This document shows positions 8,279 to 16,532 of a DNA stretch of 33,699 nt, piece after piece (positions within the stretch are counted from its first letter, which is position 1; the number at the start of each line of letters is the position of its first letter). Where the stretch lies: assembly GCF_964021735.1 (NCBI RefSeq), contig NZ_CAXIBN010000010.1:1-33699 (forward strand), in the 5' to 3' direction. A program made the position numbers and the translations under genes. This DNA comes from Wocania_A sp964021735. Its GTDB lineage: Bacteria > Bacteroidota > Bacteroidia > Flavobacteriales > Flavobacteriaceae. The notes under the pieces are model-generated. The model saw only the letters and a list, made by a program, of their open reading frames with translations. It was not told where the DNA came from and made no database searches.

Positions 8279-9222
8279 AGATTTCCCTAATAATACCAAC
8301 TTTTAATAGAGCGGCTTTAATTGGAGAAACTATTCAAAGCGTAATCGATCAAACATATCCAGATTGGGAATGTATAATAGTTGATGATGGATCTACAGAT
8401 AATACAGTGCAGGTTGTTAATGAGTTTGCAATTAGAGACTCTCGCATTTCATTTTATAAAAGGCCTCAAGATAGACAAAAAGGAGCAAATGCATGCCGTA
8501 ATTTTGGTTTGGAAAAAAGTACCGGAACAATAATAAATTGGTTAGACAGTGATGATGTATTGGCAGTTAATCATTTTCAAGCACATATAAACTTACATAA
8601 AAAAAGCAGCGTCAATTGCGTTGTATCAAGAGCTGTAACTTTTAAAACTAACCCAAATGAAACCGAAGAACTATGGTCTATAATTGTTCCAAAAGGAGAT
8701 GCTTGGAAGGGTATGATTTGTGGTAACATTAGTTGGGCTACACCATCGCCAACATGGAAAAAAAATATACTGCCAGTTAGACCATTTAATGAAGCATTAC
8801 AAGATGCGCAAGAGTGGTTTTTTCATACCACAATGTTACTAAATAATATAAGTTACCAAATACTAAATTTAGACACAATTAAAGTAAGGCGACATGATAA
8901 AAGAATAGGAAAAAGTGTAAATCCTCAAAAATTTTGGTCAAGATATATTTCTAGATTAATGATATACAAAAACCTAAAAAAGGATAATAAGCTAGATCGT
9001 CAATTGGAATTTCATTTGTATCGAATTATGCTGAATGCTCTAAAAAAGTCTGCTTACAACCTGTATATCAAAAATATATTTGAAATATCATTTTCTCTAT
9101 TATGGTGCGGAATAAATTCAATATATTGGAAACAATTATATAGAGCAATTTTTTTTGGTGTGCCTTTATATTCCGTTTTTAAAAAAGGAGAAACCTTTTT
9201 TAAGTTTAAAGAATGTGTTTAG
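8275..9222 (+). CDS. GT2 glycosyltransferase, second copy of a tandem pair
   Basis: Family 2 glycosyltransferase closely related to the gene before it. SLIIPTFNRAALIGET, IIVDDGSTDNT (34-44), YKRP and KGANACRNFG (69-78) and DSDD (91-94) line up residue for residue with the first copy, while the acceptor side after about residue 110 is different (for example QDAQEWFFHTT here against RGQEYNFYTKLT there). That pattern points to duplication followed by a change of acceptor or linkage. It begins inside the stop of the first copy (four-base overlap), so the pair is translationally coupled. No membrane helix is evident. Donor and acceptor are not identifiable. Confidence 0.9.
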   Translation: MKISLIIPTFNRAALIGETIQSVIDQTYPDWECIIVDDGSTDNTVQVVNEFAIRDSRISFYKRPQDRQKGANACRNFGLEKSTGTIINWLDSDDVLAVNHFQAHINLHKKSSVNCVVSRAVTFKTNPNETEELWSIIVPKGDAWKGMICGNISWATPSPTWKKNILPVRPFNEALQDAQEWFFHTTMLLNNISYQILNLDTIKVRRHDKRIGKSVNPQKFWSRYISRLMIYKNLKKDNKLDRQLEFHLYRIMLNALKKSAYNLYIKNIFEISFSLLWCGINSIYWKQLYRAIFFGVPLYSVFKKGETFFKFKECV

Positions 9223-9254
9223 AATCTATTATTATTTGATTCAAAAAAGATAAA

Positions 9255-10517
9255 ATGAGAATTCTAATTTTATGTGAATCTATTGATATTGATGATAGCA
9301 GTGCTACTAAAGGGCGTGTTGCGTTAATAAAAAATTTAAAGCAATGTGGTTACAAACTTAAAGTATATCACTATACCAGAAAAAATATTTTTTTAGAAGA
9401 CATAGAGTGTATCGCTATAAAAGAGCAAAAAGCGAATATATATTATATATTAAGCAAATTACAAATTTTTATCCGCCGTATTTTTAAAATTAACATAAGC
9501 ACCTACTTTGAAAAACAATTTGGGTTTTCTTTTTCTTTTTTCAACGATGTCAATAGTATTGTGAATACCTTAGAAAAGGAAGCGGATTTTAATCCAGATT
9601 GGGTGCTAACACTTAGTAAAGCAGCTAGTTTTAGAACCCACAAAGCTTTATTAAAATTACCCAAATGGCACAGTAAATGGCTCGCTTACATTCACGATCC
9701 TTATCCTATGCATTTTTATCCAAGACCATATAATTGGGTTGCACCTGGTTATTATCAGCAGCAAGAATTTTTTAGGGCAGTATCAAAAAAAGCAGCCCAT
9801 AGTGTTTTTCCGAGCAAATTGCTAATGGAGTGGATGGGAAGTTATTATCCAGATTTTTTAGAACGTGGTATAGTTATCCCACATCAGATAACTGAGAGTT
9901 TAGAAATTATAAAAAATACACCAGATTATTTTAAAAAGAATAAATTTACGATTTTACATGCTGGCAGCTTAATGAAACCAAGAAGCCCAAAAGGGTTGAT
10001 TGAAGGATTCCAAAAGTTTTTAGAAAATAATATTGATGCTAAGGCGAACGCTCAATTATTAATTTTAGGAAAAAAAGAGTATTTTGAAAATTATTTGAAT
10101 GCTAAAAAAAACGAGTTGATTCAACTGTATTTAAGCTCAGGTTACGTTGCTTTTAATGAAGTGCAATATATCCAAAACCATGCTTCAGTGAATGTTATCC
10201 TAGAAGCCAAATCAGAAATTAGTCCGTTTTTACCCGGTAAATTTCCGCATTGTATAAAAGCTAATAAGCCTATTTTGTATTTAGGCCCAAAACAAAGCGA
10301 AACCTTACGGCTTTTAGGGAAGGATTATCCGTTTTCATCTGAAATCGATGATACAGATAACATTGCAAAACATATTGAACAATTGTATTGTAATTGGAAA
10401 ACTAAAGGCGAATCACAGTATTTAAACAGACCTGATTTGGTAACCTATCTATCCAAAGAGAATTTGAAGCATATCATCTATCAAATTAATAAATTAAAAT
10501 TAAGCATTAAGTTATAA
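9255..10517 (+). CDS. GT-B fold glycosyltransferase, GT4-like
   Basis: Looks like a two-domain GT-B enzyme of 420 aa. The N-terminal Rossmann start is MRILILCESIDIDDSS followed by an ATKGR turn. The middle part has AYIHDPYPMHFYPRP (144-157), with an acceptor-side His-Asp. The donor domain begins near FTILHAGSLMKPRSPKGL (231-248), the beta-strand and loop usual for GT4. The usual E-x7-E donor motif is not clear: the matching region reads LPGKFPHCIKANKPIL, so this is a divergent subgroup. The gene lies 32 bases after the GT2 pair and directly abuts the PP-loop gene that follows. The fold call is firm, the exact family moderate, and the sugar unknown. Confidence 0.75.
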   Translation: MRILILCESIDIDDSSATKGRVALIKNLKQCGYKLKVYHYTRKNIFLEDIECIAIKEQKANIYYILSKLQIFIRRIFKINISTYFEKQFGFSFSFFNDVNSIVNTLEKEADFNPDWVLTLSKAASFRTHKALLKLPKWHSKWLAYIHDPYPMHFYPRPYNWVAPGYYQQQEFFRAVSKKAAHSVFPSKLLMEWMGSYYPDFLERGIVIPHQITESLEIIKNTPDYFKKNKFTILHAGSLMKPRSPKGLIEGFQKFLENNIDAKANAQLLILGKKEYFENYLNAKKNELIQLYLSSGYVAFNEVQYIQNHASVNVILEAKSEISPFLPGKFPHCIKANKPILYLGPKQSETLRLLGKDYPFSSEIDDTDNIAKHIEQLYCNWKTKGESQYLNRPDLVTYLSKENLKHIIYQINKLKLSIKL

Positions 10518-11681
10518 ATGATAATTTACCAATCTGTCGTAAAAGAAAGAAATAACGAAACTTACCTTGAGGCACAATTTCAATCTAAAGAAGAAAAGAA
10601 AACATTGTGGTTTAAAATTCCTGCTGAGTATAAAGCTTATATCGTTACAGAAAACCAAGATGCAGCCTTGGTTTCACTATTGGTATTGGCAATGATTAAT
10701 AATGAAAATATTCATATTAAAGGAAAAGTGTCAGCAAAATTATTTTATACAATCAATACCTATTTAATTAAAGCGTTTCACTTGGCAAATAAGGAATATC
10801 ACATTATTAGGGTAACTGCGGATAGTTTAAATTACGATAGCTTAGTAAACACTAAAAACGCGGCTACAGGATTATCGTGCGGTATTGATTCTTTTTCAAC
10901 AATTTCAACCCATTTAAATTTAGATGAAGAATACAAAATAAAATATTTCATGTTCTTGAATGCAGGCTCACATGGAAAATATGGTAGTGGTAGCACGCAA
11001 AAAACGTTTCTAAAACGACTGGATAATATTAAAAAATACTCACTTTCTGTTAATATTCCAATACTACAAATAGAATCTAATATTAGCGAGCACCTCAATT
11101 TAAAATTTCAAAAGTTACATAGTGTTTTTCAATTATCTTGTGTTTTGGTTTTGCAAAAATTGATTAATATTTATTACTACTCGAGTGCTTATAGGTTTGA
11201 CTATTTTCAAATATCAAAAGACGATACAAGTAGTTGGGATACTTTATTAATACAATATTTACAAACCGAAAGCACTGGTTTTTATTCTTCAATGGCCCAA
11301 ATGACGAGATTGGAAAGAACAAAACTTGTAGCGCGTTACGAGCCAACCTATCAATTTCTGGACGTTTGTGTAAATCCATTAATTTCAAATAAAAACAACT
11401 GTTCTAAATGCGATAAGTGTTTAAGAACATTAATTTCTTTTGATTTAGAGGGATTGAAAGAAAATTACAAAGAGGTTTTTGATTTTGAAGTTTACAATAA
11501 ACATAAAGATAAATTTATTAGTAGTTTGATATTTAAAAAGGAAAAAGATCAAATAAACTTAGAATTATTAAATGCATTAAAAGCTAAAAATAAAATACGT
11601 TTTAAACATTACTATATTTATTTGATTTTCATTTTTAAAAAAAGAATTAAAAAAAAATTAAGAGTATTTATTAGTAATTAA
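10518..11681 (+). CDS. QueC-like PP-loop ATPase of a polysaccharide locus, function unknown
   Basis: Not a gene with a name I know. The core resembles the QueC/ExsB branch of PP-loop (adenylating) enzymes. The pyrophosphate loop is GLSCGIDSF at residues 118-126 (SGGxDS with the first Gly changed to Cys). A strand ending NAGSHG follows at 148-153. A late MTRLERTKLV segment precedes C284-x10-C295-x2-C298-x2-C301, almost the spacing of the QueC zinc site (C-x8-C-x2-C-x2-C). Residues 1-105 form an extra N-terminal region without recognised motifs, and the C-terminus (about 345-387) is strongly basic. QueC turns a carboxylate into a nitrile through an adenylate. By analogy this enzyme may activate a carboxyl group on a sugar, but that is inference. 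It abuts the GT-B gene upstream and is one base from the next gene. Confidence 0.7.
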   Translation: MIIYQSVVKERNNETYLEAQFQSKEEKKTLWFKIPAEYKAYIVTENQDAALVSLLVLAMINNENIHIKGKVSAKLFYTINTYLIKAFHLANKEYHIIRVTADSLNYDSLVNTKNAATGLSCGIDSFSTISTHLNLDEEYKIKYFMFLNAGSHGKYGSGSTQKTFLKRLDNIKKYSLSVNIPILQIESNISEHLNLKFQKLHSVFQLSCVLVLQKLINIYYYSSAYRFDYFQISKDDTSSWDTLLIQYLQTESTGFYSSMAQMTRLERTKLVARYEPTYQFLDVCVNPLISNKNNCSKCDKCLRTLISFDLEGLKENYKEVFDFEVYNKHKDKFISSLIFKKEKDQINLELLNALKAKNKIRFKHYYIYLIFIFKKRIKKKLRVFISN

Positions 11682-11682
11682 T

Positions 11683-12786
11683 ATGCAACCAAAGTTTACC
11701 ATAGTATTCGCATACAGAAACCGAGATTCCAAAAGGGTTAGGCTGTCTTTGTTGTCCTTAAAAAAACAAATACAGATAAATTTCGAAGTGGTTTTTATAG
11801 ATTATGGTAGCATGCCTTACTATTCTGAAGGCATAAAACAAGTTGTTGACACTTTTGAATATGCAACCTACCATTATATTGGTCACAACGGTTTATTATG
11901 GAATAAAAGTAAAGCCCTAAATTACGGCATTACCAAGGCGCAAACCGAAACTATATTTATTGCTGACGTAGATGTGATTTTTGCGCAAAATTTTTCAGGG
12001 CTTGTAGAAAATTTAATGAATTCAAATCAATTCCATTTATTTAAAATAGGATATTTACCCCAAAGCGTAACCACAGAATTTATTGAAAGTTCAGATTTCG
12101 AAAGGTTAAAGCCAAAACACTACGGCGATACATTTGGCATTGGTTTATTTCCAAAAAGCGCTTTAATTAAAGTAGGAGGTTTAGATGAGTTTTTTCATTT
12201 TTACGGCTCTGAAGATGAAGATTTAAATTTTAGATTAATTAGTGCGGGTTATAAAATGTGCCGATGTGAAGAAAATATATTGCTCCATCAATGGCACGAA
12301 AGGTACCCCCGAAAAACAAAAGAGAATTTAACGGTAACACCACGTTTGTCTAATATTCAGCGGATAAACCAACGGCATTTTTTAAGACATAAAGAAAATC
12401 AAAAAGCTGTTTTAAATGAAACTCGGAAAAGGAGATACTATAATAAATCAGATTATAAAATACTCGAAAAACCCACAAAAATAATTACGATTGAAAACAT
12501 TGAAGCCCATGTTGTTCATTATTTGAATTTCGAATTACCACATCGGAAAAACGATATTGTTAAGTTAATAGTCAAAGAATCTACTTACTATAAGTCATTA
12601 AAATATAACATAAAAACAGTTTTGAAAAAGCAAGCACAACCCTATTTGTCTATGAAACAAGTAAATGATTTAGTATTGCAGAAAATAATTTTTAATTATA
12701 GAGACTTTAATTATGCTTATGAAATATCAGAAGATTTAAAGACTATTTTATTTTCAATAGATTTAAAAAATAATCATGAGTCTTAA
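11683..12786 (+). CDS. GT-A glycosyltransferase (GT2/GT27-like, Glyco_transf_7C-type C-terminal motif)
   Basis: Glycosyltransferase with an N-terminal GT-A start (FTIVFAYRNRDSKRVRLSL), a metal-binding DVDV motif (95-98) in the context IADVDVIF, and the later pair GGLDEFFHFYGSEDEDL with E177-D180. That second motif is typical of the galactosyltransferase/chondroitin-synthase type domain. Residues after about 240 form an additional region of unknown role. The GC content is higher than in the genes just before it. Its end overlaps the pyruvyl transferase by 11 bases, closer than a simple stop-start overlap, which suggests the two genes move together. The sugar is not assigned, and hexose or N-acetylhexosamine transfer would fit the subgroup. 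Confidence 0.83.
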   Translation: MQPKFTIVFAYRNRDSKRVRLSLLSLKKQIQINFEVVFIDYGSMPYYSEGIKQVVDTFEYATYHYIGHNGLLWNKSKALNYGITKAQTETIFIADVDVIFAQNFSGLVENLMNSNQFHLFKIGYLPQSVTTEFIESSDFERLKPKHYGDTFGIGLFPKSALIKVGGLDEFFHFYGSEDEDLNFRLISAGYKMCRCEENILLHQWHERYPRKTKENLTVTPRLSNIQRINQRHFLRHKENQKAVLNETRKRRYYNKSDYKILEKPTKIITIENIEAHVVHYLNFELPHRKNDIVKLIVKESTYYKSLKYNIKTVLKKQAQPYLSMKQVNDLVLQKIIFNYRDFNYAYEISEDLKTILFSIDLKNNHES

Positions 12787-13591
12787 AAAAATCCGTTTGT
12801 TTTGGTGGAGTGAATCTTTGCTTATGGGAAAGCCCAAAGAGAATTACGGCGATGTTTTGGGTAAATATTTGGTTGAGAAAATTTCAAATAGAAATGTATT
12901 GTTTTCACATCCTAAAAAATTCAACATCAAGGATTTTTGGCAGCCCATTTATGTTACAGCGGGTAGTGTTTTAGCACACGTAAATAAAAAATGCATTGTT
13001 TGGGGAAGTGGCGTTATTAATGATAACCAAACCGTTAAACCTGCAAAATTTTTGGCAGTAAGAGGGCCAGAAACACGACGGGTTTTAATGAATCAAGGTT
13101 ATAGTGTACCAAAAGTATTTGGAGACCCTGCGTTACTTTTACCTGATTACTTTCAACCGAAAGTTGATAAAAAATATCAATTGGGCATCATACCACATTA
13201 TGTGGATTATGAGTTTGTCAAAAAACAATTTGGACATTTAAAAGATGTTTTGATTGTTGATTTAATGACTAATAGTATTGAGGACACAACAGTTGAAATA
13301 TTGCAATGTAAACACATTATATCGTCGTCGTTACACGGTGTTATAGTTGCTCATACGTATCAAATACCAGCATTATGGATTAGATTTTCCGACAAGCTTT
13401 TTGGAGATGATATTAAGTTTAAAGATTATTTTAAATCAGTAAAAATCCAACCATATGTACCACTTCGTATAGAATTTTTATCTGAAAATGAAAATTCAAA
13501 AAAATTATTTTCAAAAGAAATGGCATTGCCAAACAAAAACTACATTAATTCACTGAAAAAAGGGTTGATGGATGTTTGCCCATTCAAATAA
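12776..13591 (+). CDS. Polysaccharide pyruvyl transferase
   Basis: Predicted to add a ketal-linked pyruvate from phosphoenolpyruvate to a sugar, giving the glycan a negative charge. Family signs in order: NYGD (23-26), VWGSGV (75-80), AVRGPETR (94-101), GDPALLLPD (116-124) and the active-site region SSSLHGVIVAHTY (183-195). At 271 aa it is somewhat shorter than typical members, with a compact C-terminus, but all blocks are present. The ATG sits inside the last codons of the preceding glycosyltransferase, in another frame, and this start places NYGD where the family has it. The gene closes the AT-rich block and is followed by the largest gap in the window. It could in principle add another group, since members are annotated mainly by similarity. 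Confidence 0.88.
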   Translation: MSLKKIRLFWWSESLLMGKPKENYGDVLGKYLVEKISNRNVLFSHPKKFNIKDFWQPIYVTAGSVLAHVNKKCIVWGSGVINDNQTVKPAKFLAVRGPETRRVLMNQGYSVPKVFGDPALLLPDYFQPKVDKKYQLGIIPHYVDYEFVKKQFGHLKDVLIVDLMTNSIEDTTVEILQCKHIISSSLHGVIVAHTYQIPALWIRFSDKLFGDDIKFKDYFKSVKIQPYVPLRIEFLSENENSKKLFSKEMALPNKNYINSLKKGLMDVCPFK

Positions 13592-13676
13592 AACCATATA
13601 AATAAAAGTGTTTTCTTTTTAATCGGGTCAGATAAATTATTAAATTGCCATGTTTCAAAAGATTTAGTTAAACATT
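13592..13676. other. Largest intergenic gap (85 bases), module boundary
   Basis: Separates the pyruvyl transferase from the nonulosonate cassette. I looked for the Bacteroidota promoter pattern (TTG near -33, TAnnTTTG near -7) and found no convincing match, and no GC-rich hairpin terminator either. A weak A/T stem around AAAAGTGTTTTC is not enough for a call. The position fits a join between two modules with different base composition. Confidence 0.5.
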
Positions 13677-14675
13677 ATGAGTTTTACCATAGCAGAGATA
13701 GGACAAGCCCATAATGGCCATGTAGAAAAACTACATAAATACATATATGAAGTAGCAAAAACAGGCGTTGATGCCATAAAGTTCCAGACCCATATTGCAG
13801 ATGCCGAAAGCAGTATGTATGAGCCTTTTAGGGTAAAGTTTACCGATAAATACGCCACGAGATTCGACTATTGGAAAGCCATGGAATTCTCGGTTGAAGA
13901 ATGGATTGAAATAGGAAAACACTGTAAAAAAGTAGGCTTAACCTTTATTAGCAGTCCTTTTAGTAATGCCGCCGTAGATGTGTTGGAGCAAGCCAGAGTA
14001 GAGCAGTACAAAATTGGGAGCGGCGAAATCACTAACTTTTTATTGTTAAAAAAGGTGGTCGATACAGGTAAACCAATTATCATATCAAGTGGTATGAGCG
14101 CTATTGAAGAGTTAAACAAAACGGTTGGTTTTCTAAAAAAACACGATGCCAATTTTTCTATTTTGCAATGCACAACAAGCTATCCAACTACACCTAAAAA
14201 TTATGGCTTAAATGTAATTAACGAACTAAAAGAACTTTACGGTGTACCCGTTGGGTTTTCAGATCATTCTGCAAAAATAGCAACTGGAATTGCAGCTGTG
14301 GCGTTGGGAGCAGAAATTTTAGAGTTTCACGTGGTTTTTAATAGAGATGAATTTGGGCCCGATGTTACCTCTTCTTTAACTATTAGCGAAACTACCGAAT
14401 TGGTTAAAAGCGTTAAAAACATTTCTGAAGCTTTAAAGCATCCCGTTAATAAAAATGATAATAGTGCTTTTTTGGATTTAAAACAGATTTTCGAAAAATC
14501 GCTGGCGGTAAATAAAGATTTAAAAAAAGGGTATAGTATTACTTTTAACGATTTAGAAGCCAAAAAACCAAAAGGCTATGGCATTGATGCCTCAGAATAT
14601 AAGAGGGTTTTAGGAAAAAAGCTTAATAAAAATTTAAAGCAATGGGATTTTTTAAATAATGAAGATATAGCATAA
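13677..14675 (+). CDS. neuB: Nonulosonic acid (sialic/legionaminic-type) synthase
   Basis: Condenses phosphoenolpyruvate with an N-acetyl-hexosamine-type sugar to make a nine-carbon nonulosonic acid. The N-terminal barrel shows AEIGQAHNG (6-14), VDAIKFQTH (31-39), SSPFSNAA (92-99), KIGSGE (112-117), and metal-binding histidines in GFSDHS (H197) and EFHVVFNR (H218). Residues about 272-330 form the C-terminal SAF (antifreeze-like) domain with KRVLGKKL. The first block reads Q-A-H-N-G where NeuB enzymes usually have N-H-N-G. I recall this form, with the FQTHIADAES and RFDYWKAMEF segments, from a distinct subgroup. Length 332 aa is typical. It overlaps neuC by one base. Neu5Ac, legionaminic and related products cannot be separated here. 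Confidence 0.92.
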   Translation: MSFTIAEIGQAHNGHVEKLHKYIYEVAKTGVDAIKFQTHIADAESSMYEPFRVKFTDKYATRFDYWKAMEFSVEEWIEIGKHCKKVGLTFISSPFSNAAVDVLEQARVEQYKIGSGEITNFLLLKKVVDTGKPIIISSGMSAIEELNKTVGFLKKHDANFSILQCTTSYPTTPKNYGLNVINELKELYGVPVGFSDHSAKIATGIAAVALGAEILEFHVVFNRDEFGPDVTSSLTISETTELVKSVKNISEALKHPVNKNDNSAFLDLKQIFEKSLAVNKDLKKGYSITFNDLEAKKPKGYGIDASEYKRVLGKKLNKNLKQWDFLNNEDIA

Positions 14676-15832
14676 TGGCAAAACGTAAAATATGTGCAGT
14701 AATTACAGCACGACCATCTTATAGCCGAGTAAAAACAGCATTACAGGCAATTAAAGACCACCCTAAGTTGGAGTTGCAATTAGTAGTTGCAGGCTCAGCA
14801 TTATTGGATAGATATGGCAATACCTTAGATTTTATTGAAAAAGACGGGTTTGTTGTAAACGAAAAAGTCTTTATGGTATTAGAAGGCGAAAATAAAACTG
14901 CCATGGCAAAAACCACGGGTTTAGGTGTTATGGAGCTCGCCAATGTGTTTTACAATTTGCAACCCGATGCGGTGTTAACCATTGCAGATCGTTTTGAAAC
15001 CATTGCTACCTCCATTGCCGCAGCTTATCAAAACATACCATTAGTGCATTTACAGGGTGGCGAGGTAACGGGTAATATCGATGAGAAAGTACGACATGCC
15101 AATACAAAGTTAGCCGATATTCATTTAGTAGCTTCAGAAGATGCGAAAAATCGTGTAGAGAGAATGGGTGAAGATTCTGCTTATGTTTTCAATACGGGTT
15201 GCCCATCCTTAGATATTGCTGCCCAAGTTTTAAAAGCTCCTCAATTAGATTTTAATCCTATTGAAAAATACGGTGGTGTTGGAGGAAATATTTCTTCACA
15301 GGGAGATTATTTAGTTGTTATGCAGCATCCGGTAACCAACGAATATAAAGCTGCCCGGGAAAATGTTTTGAAGACCTTAAGGGTTATTCACGATTTAAAT
15401 ATACCAACGTTTTGGTTTTGGCCAAATGTAGATGCTGGAGCAGATGGGACATCAAATGGTATCCGTTCTTATCGTGAAATCAACAAACCTCAAAACATTC
15501 ATTTTTTTAAAAATATGGAATCTGTCGATTTTTTAAAACTGCTCGTCAACAGCAAATGCCTTATCGGTAATAGCAGTGTGGGCATTCGGGAATGTTCGTT
15601 TTTAGGCGTACCCGTGGTTAATATCGGTACCCGACAAAACAGACGATTACGAGGCGAAAATGTTATTGATATAGATTATAATGAAGATGCGATTAAAAAT
15701 GCGATAGAATCCCAATTGGCTAGTCCAAAGAAAACAAAAAGTAATGTTTACGGAAATGGAGATAGCGGTAAAAAAATAGCTGAGGTTTTAGCAAATACAT
15801 ACTTGCACTTTCATAAAACCATAATGTATTAA
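14675..15832 (+). CDS. neuC: UDP-N-acetylglucosamine 2-epimerase (hydrolysing), NeuC/LegG type
   Basis: Converts UDP-GlcNAc or a UDP-diacetamido-hexose to the free 2-epimer, the substrate for the neighbouring synthase. The GT-B-like epimerase fold starts with VITARPSYSRVKTAL. HLQGGEVTGNIDEKVRH (from about residue 125) carries the acidic and His residues of the active site, and the end block has GNSSVGIRECSFLGVPVVN followed by GTRQNRRLRGENVI. Length 385 aa matches the family. The start codon shares one base with the neuB stop (TAATG), so the genes are coupled. No LegB dehydratase, LegC aminotransferase or LegH acetyltransferase is present in the window, which favours plain ManNAc as product unless those genes lie elsewhere. 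Confidence 0.92.
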   Translation: MAKRKICAVITARPSYSRVKTALQAIKDHPKLELQLVVAGSALLDRYGNTLDFIEKDGFVVNEKVFMVLEGENKTAMAKTTGLGVMELANVFYNLQPDAVLTIADRFETIATSIAAAYQNIPLVHLQGGEVTGNIDEKVRHANTKLADIHLVASEDAKNRVERMGEDSAYVFNTGCPSLDIAAQVLKAPQLDFNPIEKYGGVGGNISSQGDYLVVMQHPVTNEYKAARENVLKTLRVIHDLNIPTFWFWPNVDAGADGTSNGIRSYREINKPQNIHFFKNMESVDFLKLLVNSKCLIGNSSVGIRECSFLGVPVVNIGTRQNRRLRGENVIDIDYNEDAIKNAIESQLASPKKTKSNVYGNGDSGKKIAEVLANTYLHFHKTIMY

Positions 15833-15833
15833 A

Positions 15834-16532
15834 ATGAAAATTTTAGGACTCATACCGGCACGAGGAGGTAGCAAAGGTATTCCGAATAAAAACCGAAAGG
15901 TGTTAAACGGAAAACCCTTGTTGCAATATACAATTGAGGCTGCTTTATGCTCTAAATTACTCAGCCGAGTTGTATTTTCTTCAGAAGATGAAACGCTTAT
16001 TAAATTAGCTAAATCGATGAAAGTAGATGTGCCTTTTGTACGTCCTTCAAAATTCTCAAAAGACAATTCCGGTACTTTGGAAGTGGTACAGCACGCCATA
16101 AAAAAACTTGCCGATGAAGGAGAAACTTATGATGCCGTATGCTTGCTTCAGGTAACGAATCCGTTTAGGACTTCAGAATTTATTGATGAGGCTATAAAAA
16201 AATTTAAAACCTCTGGTGCAGACACGCTACTTTCGGTTTTAAAAGTACCGCATGAGTACAATCCGCATTGGACGTTTAAAGTGTCTAAATCGGGACATAT
16301 AAAATTGGCTACAGGAGAAAATCAAATCATAAAAAGACGTCAAGATTTACCCGATGCCTACCATCGAGATGGTGCAATATATTTAATAAAAACAGATACC
16401 ATTTTAAAACAAAACACACTTTACGGGAAAACGATTAGCTATATAGAATCTAACCCCAATCGCTATATAAATATTGATACAGCTAAAGATTGGGATAAAG
16501 CCGAGGAAATGGTAAAAAATTTTAGCCAATAA
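15834..16532 (+). CDS. neuA: CMP-nonulosonate (CMP-sialic acid type) cytidylyltransferase
   Basis: Activates the nonulosonic acid with CTP to give the CMP-sugar donor. The nucleotide-binding loop is IPARGGSKGIPNKN (7-20). The substrate region has LLQVTNPFR with a later RRQDLP, and the catalytic end motif is HRDGAIYLIK followed by NIDTAKDWDKAE. Length 232 aa is that of the single-domain bacterial enzyme, without the esterase domain found in E. coli NeuA. One base separates it from neuC, and it overlaps the AsnB gene by one base. Together neuB, neuC and neuA are enough for one CMP-nonulosonate. Related enzymes accept legionaminic acid, so the exact sugar stays open. Confidence 0.93.
   Translation: MKILGLIPARGGSKGIPNKNRKVLNGKPLLQYTIEAALCSKLLSRVVFSSEDETLIKLAKSMKVDVPFVRPSKFSKDNSGTLEVVQHAIKKLADEGETYDAVCLLQVTNPFRTSEFIDEAIKKFKTSGADTLLSVLKVPHEYNPHWTFKVSKSGHIKLATGENQIIKRRQDLPDAYHRDGAIYLIKTDTILKQNTLYGKTISYIESNPNRYINIDTAKDWDKAEEMVKNFSQ

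Noticed and set aside
13600..13625. Hairpin-like AAAAGTGTTTTC followed by T residues, terminator candidate
   Set aside because: The stem is four A/T pairs with no G/C and would not be stable. Similar strings arise by chance in this AT-rich DNA.
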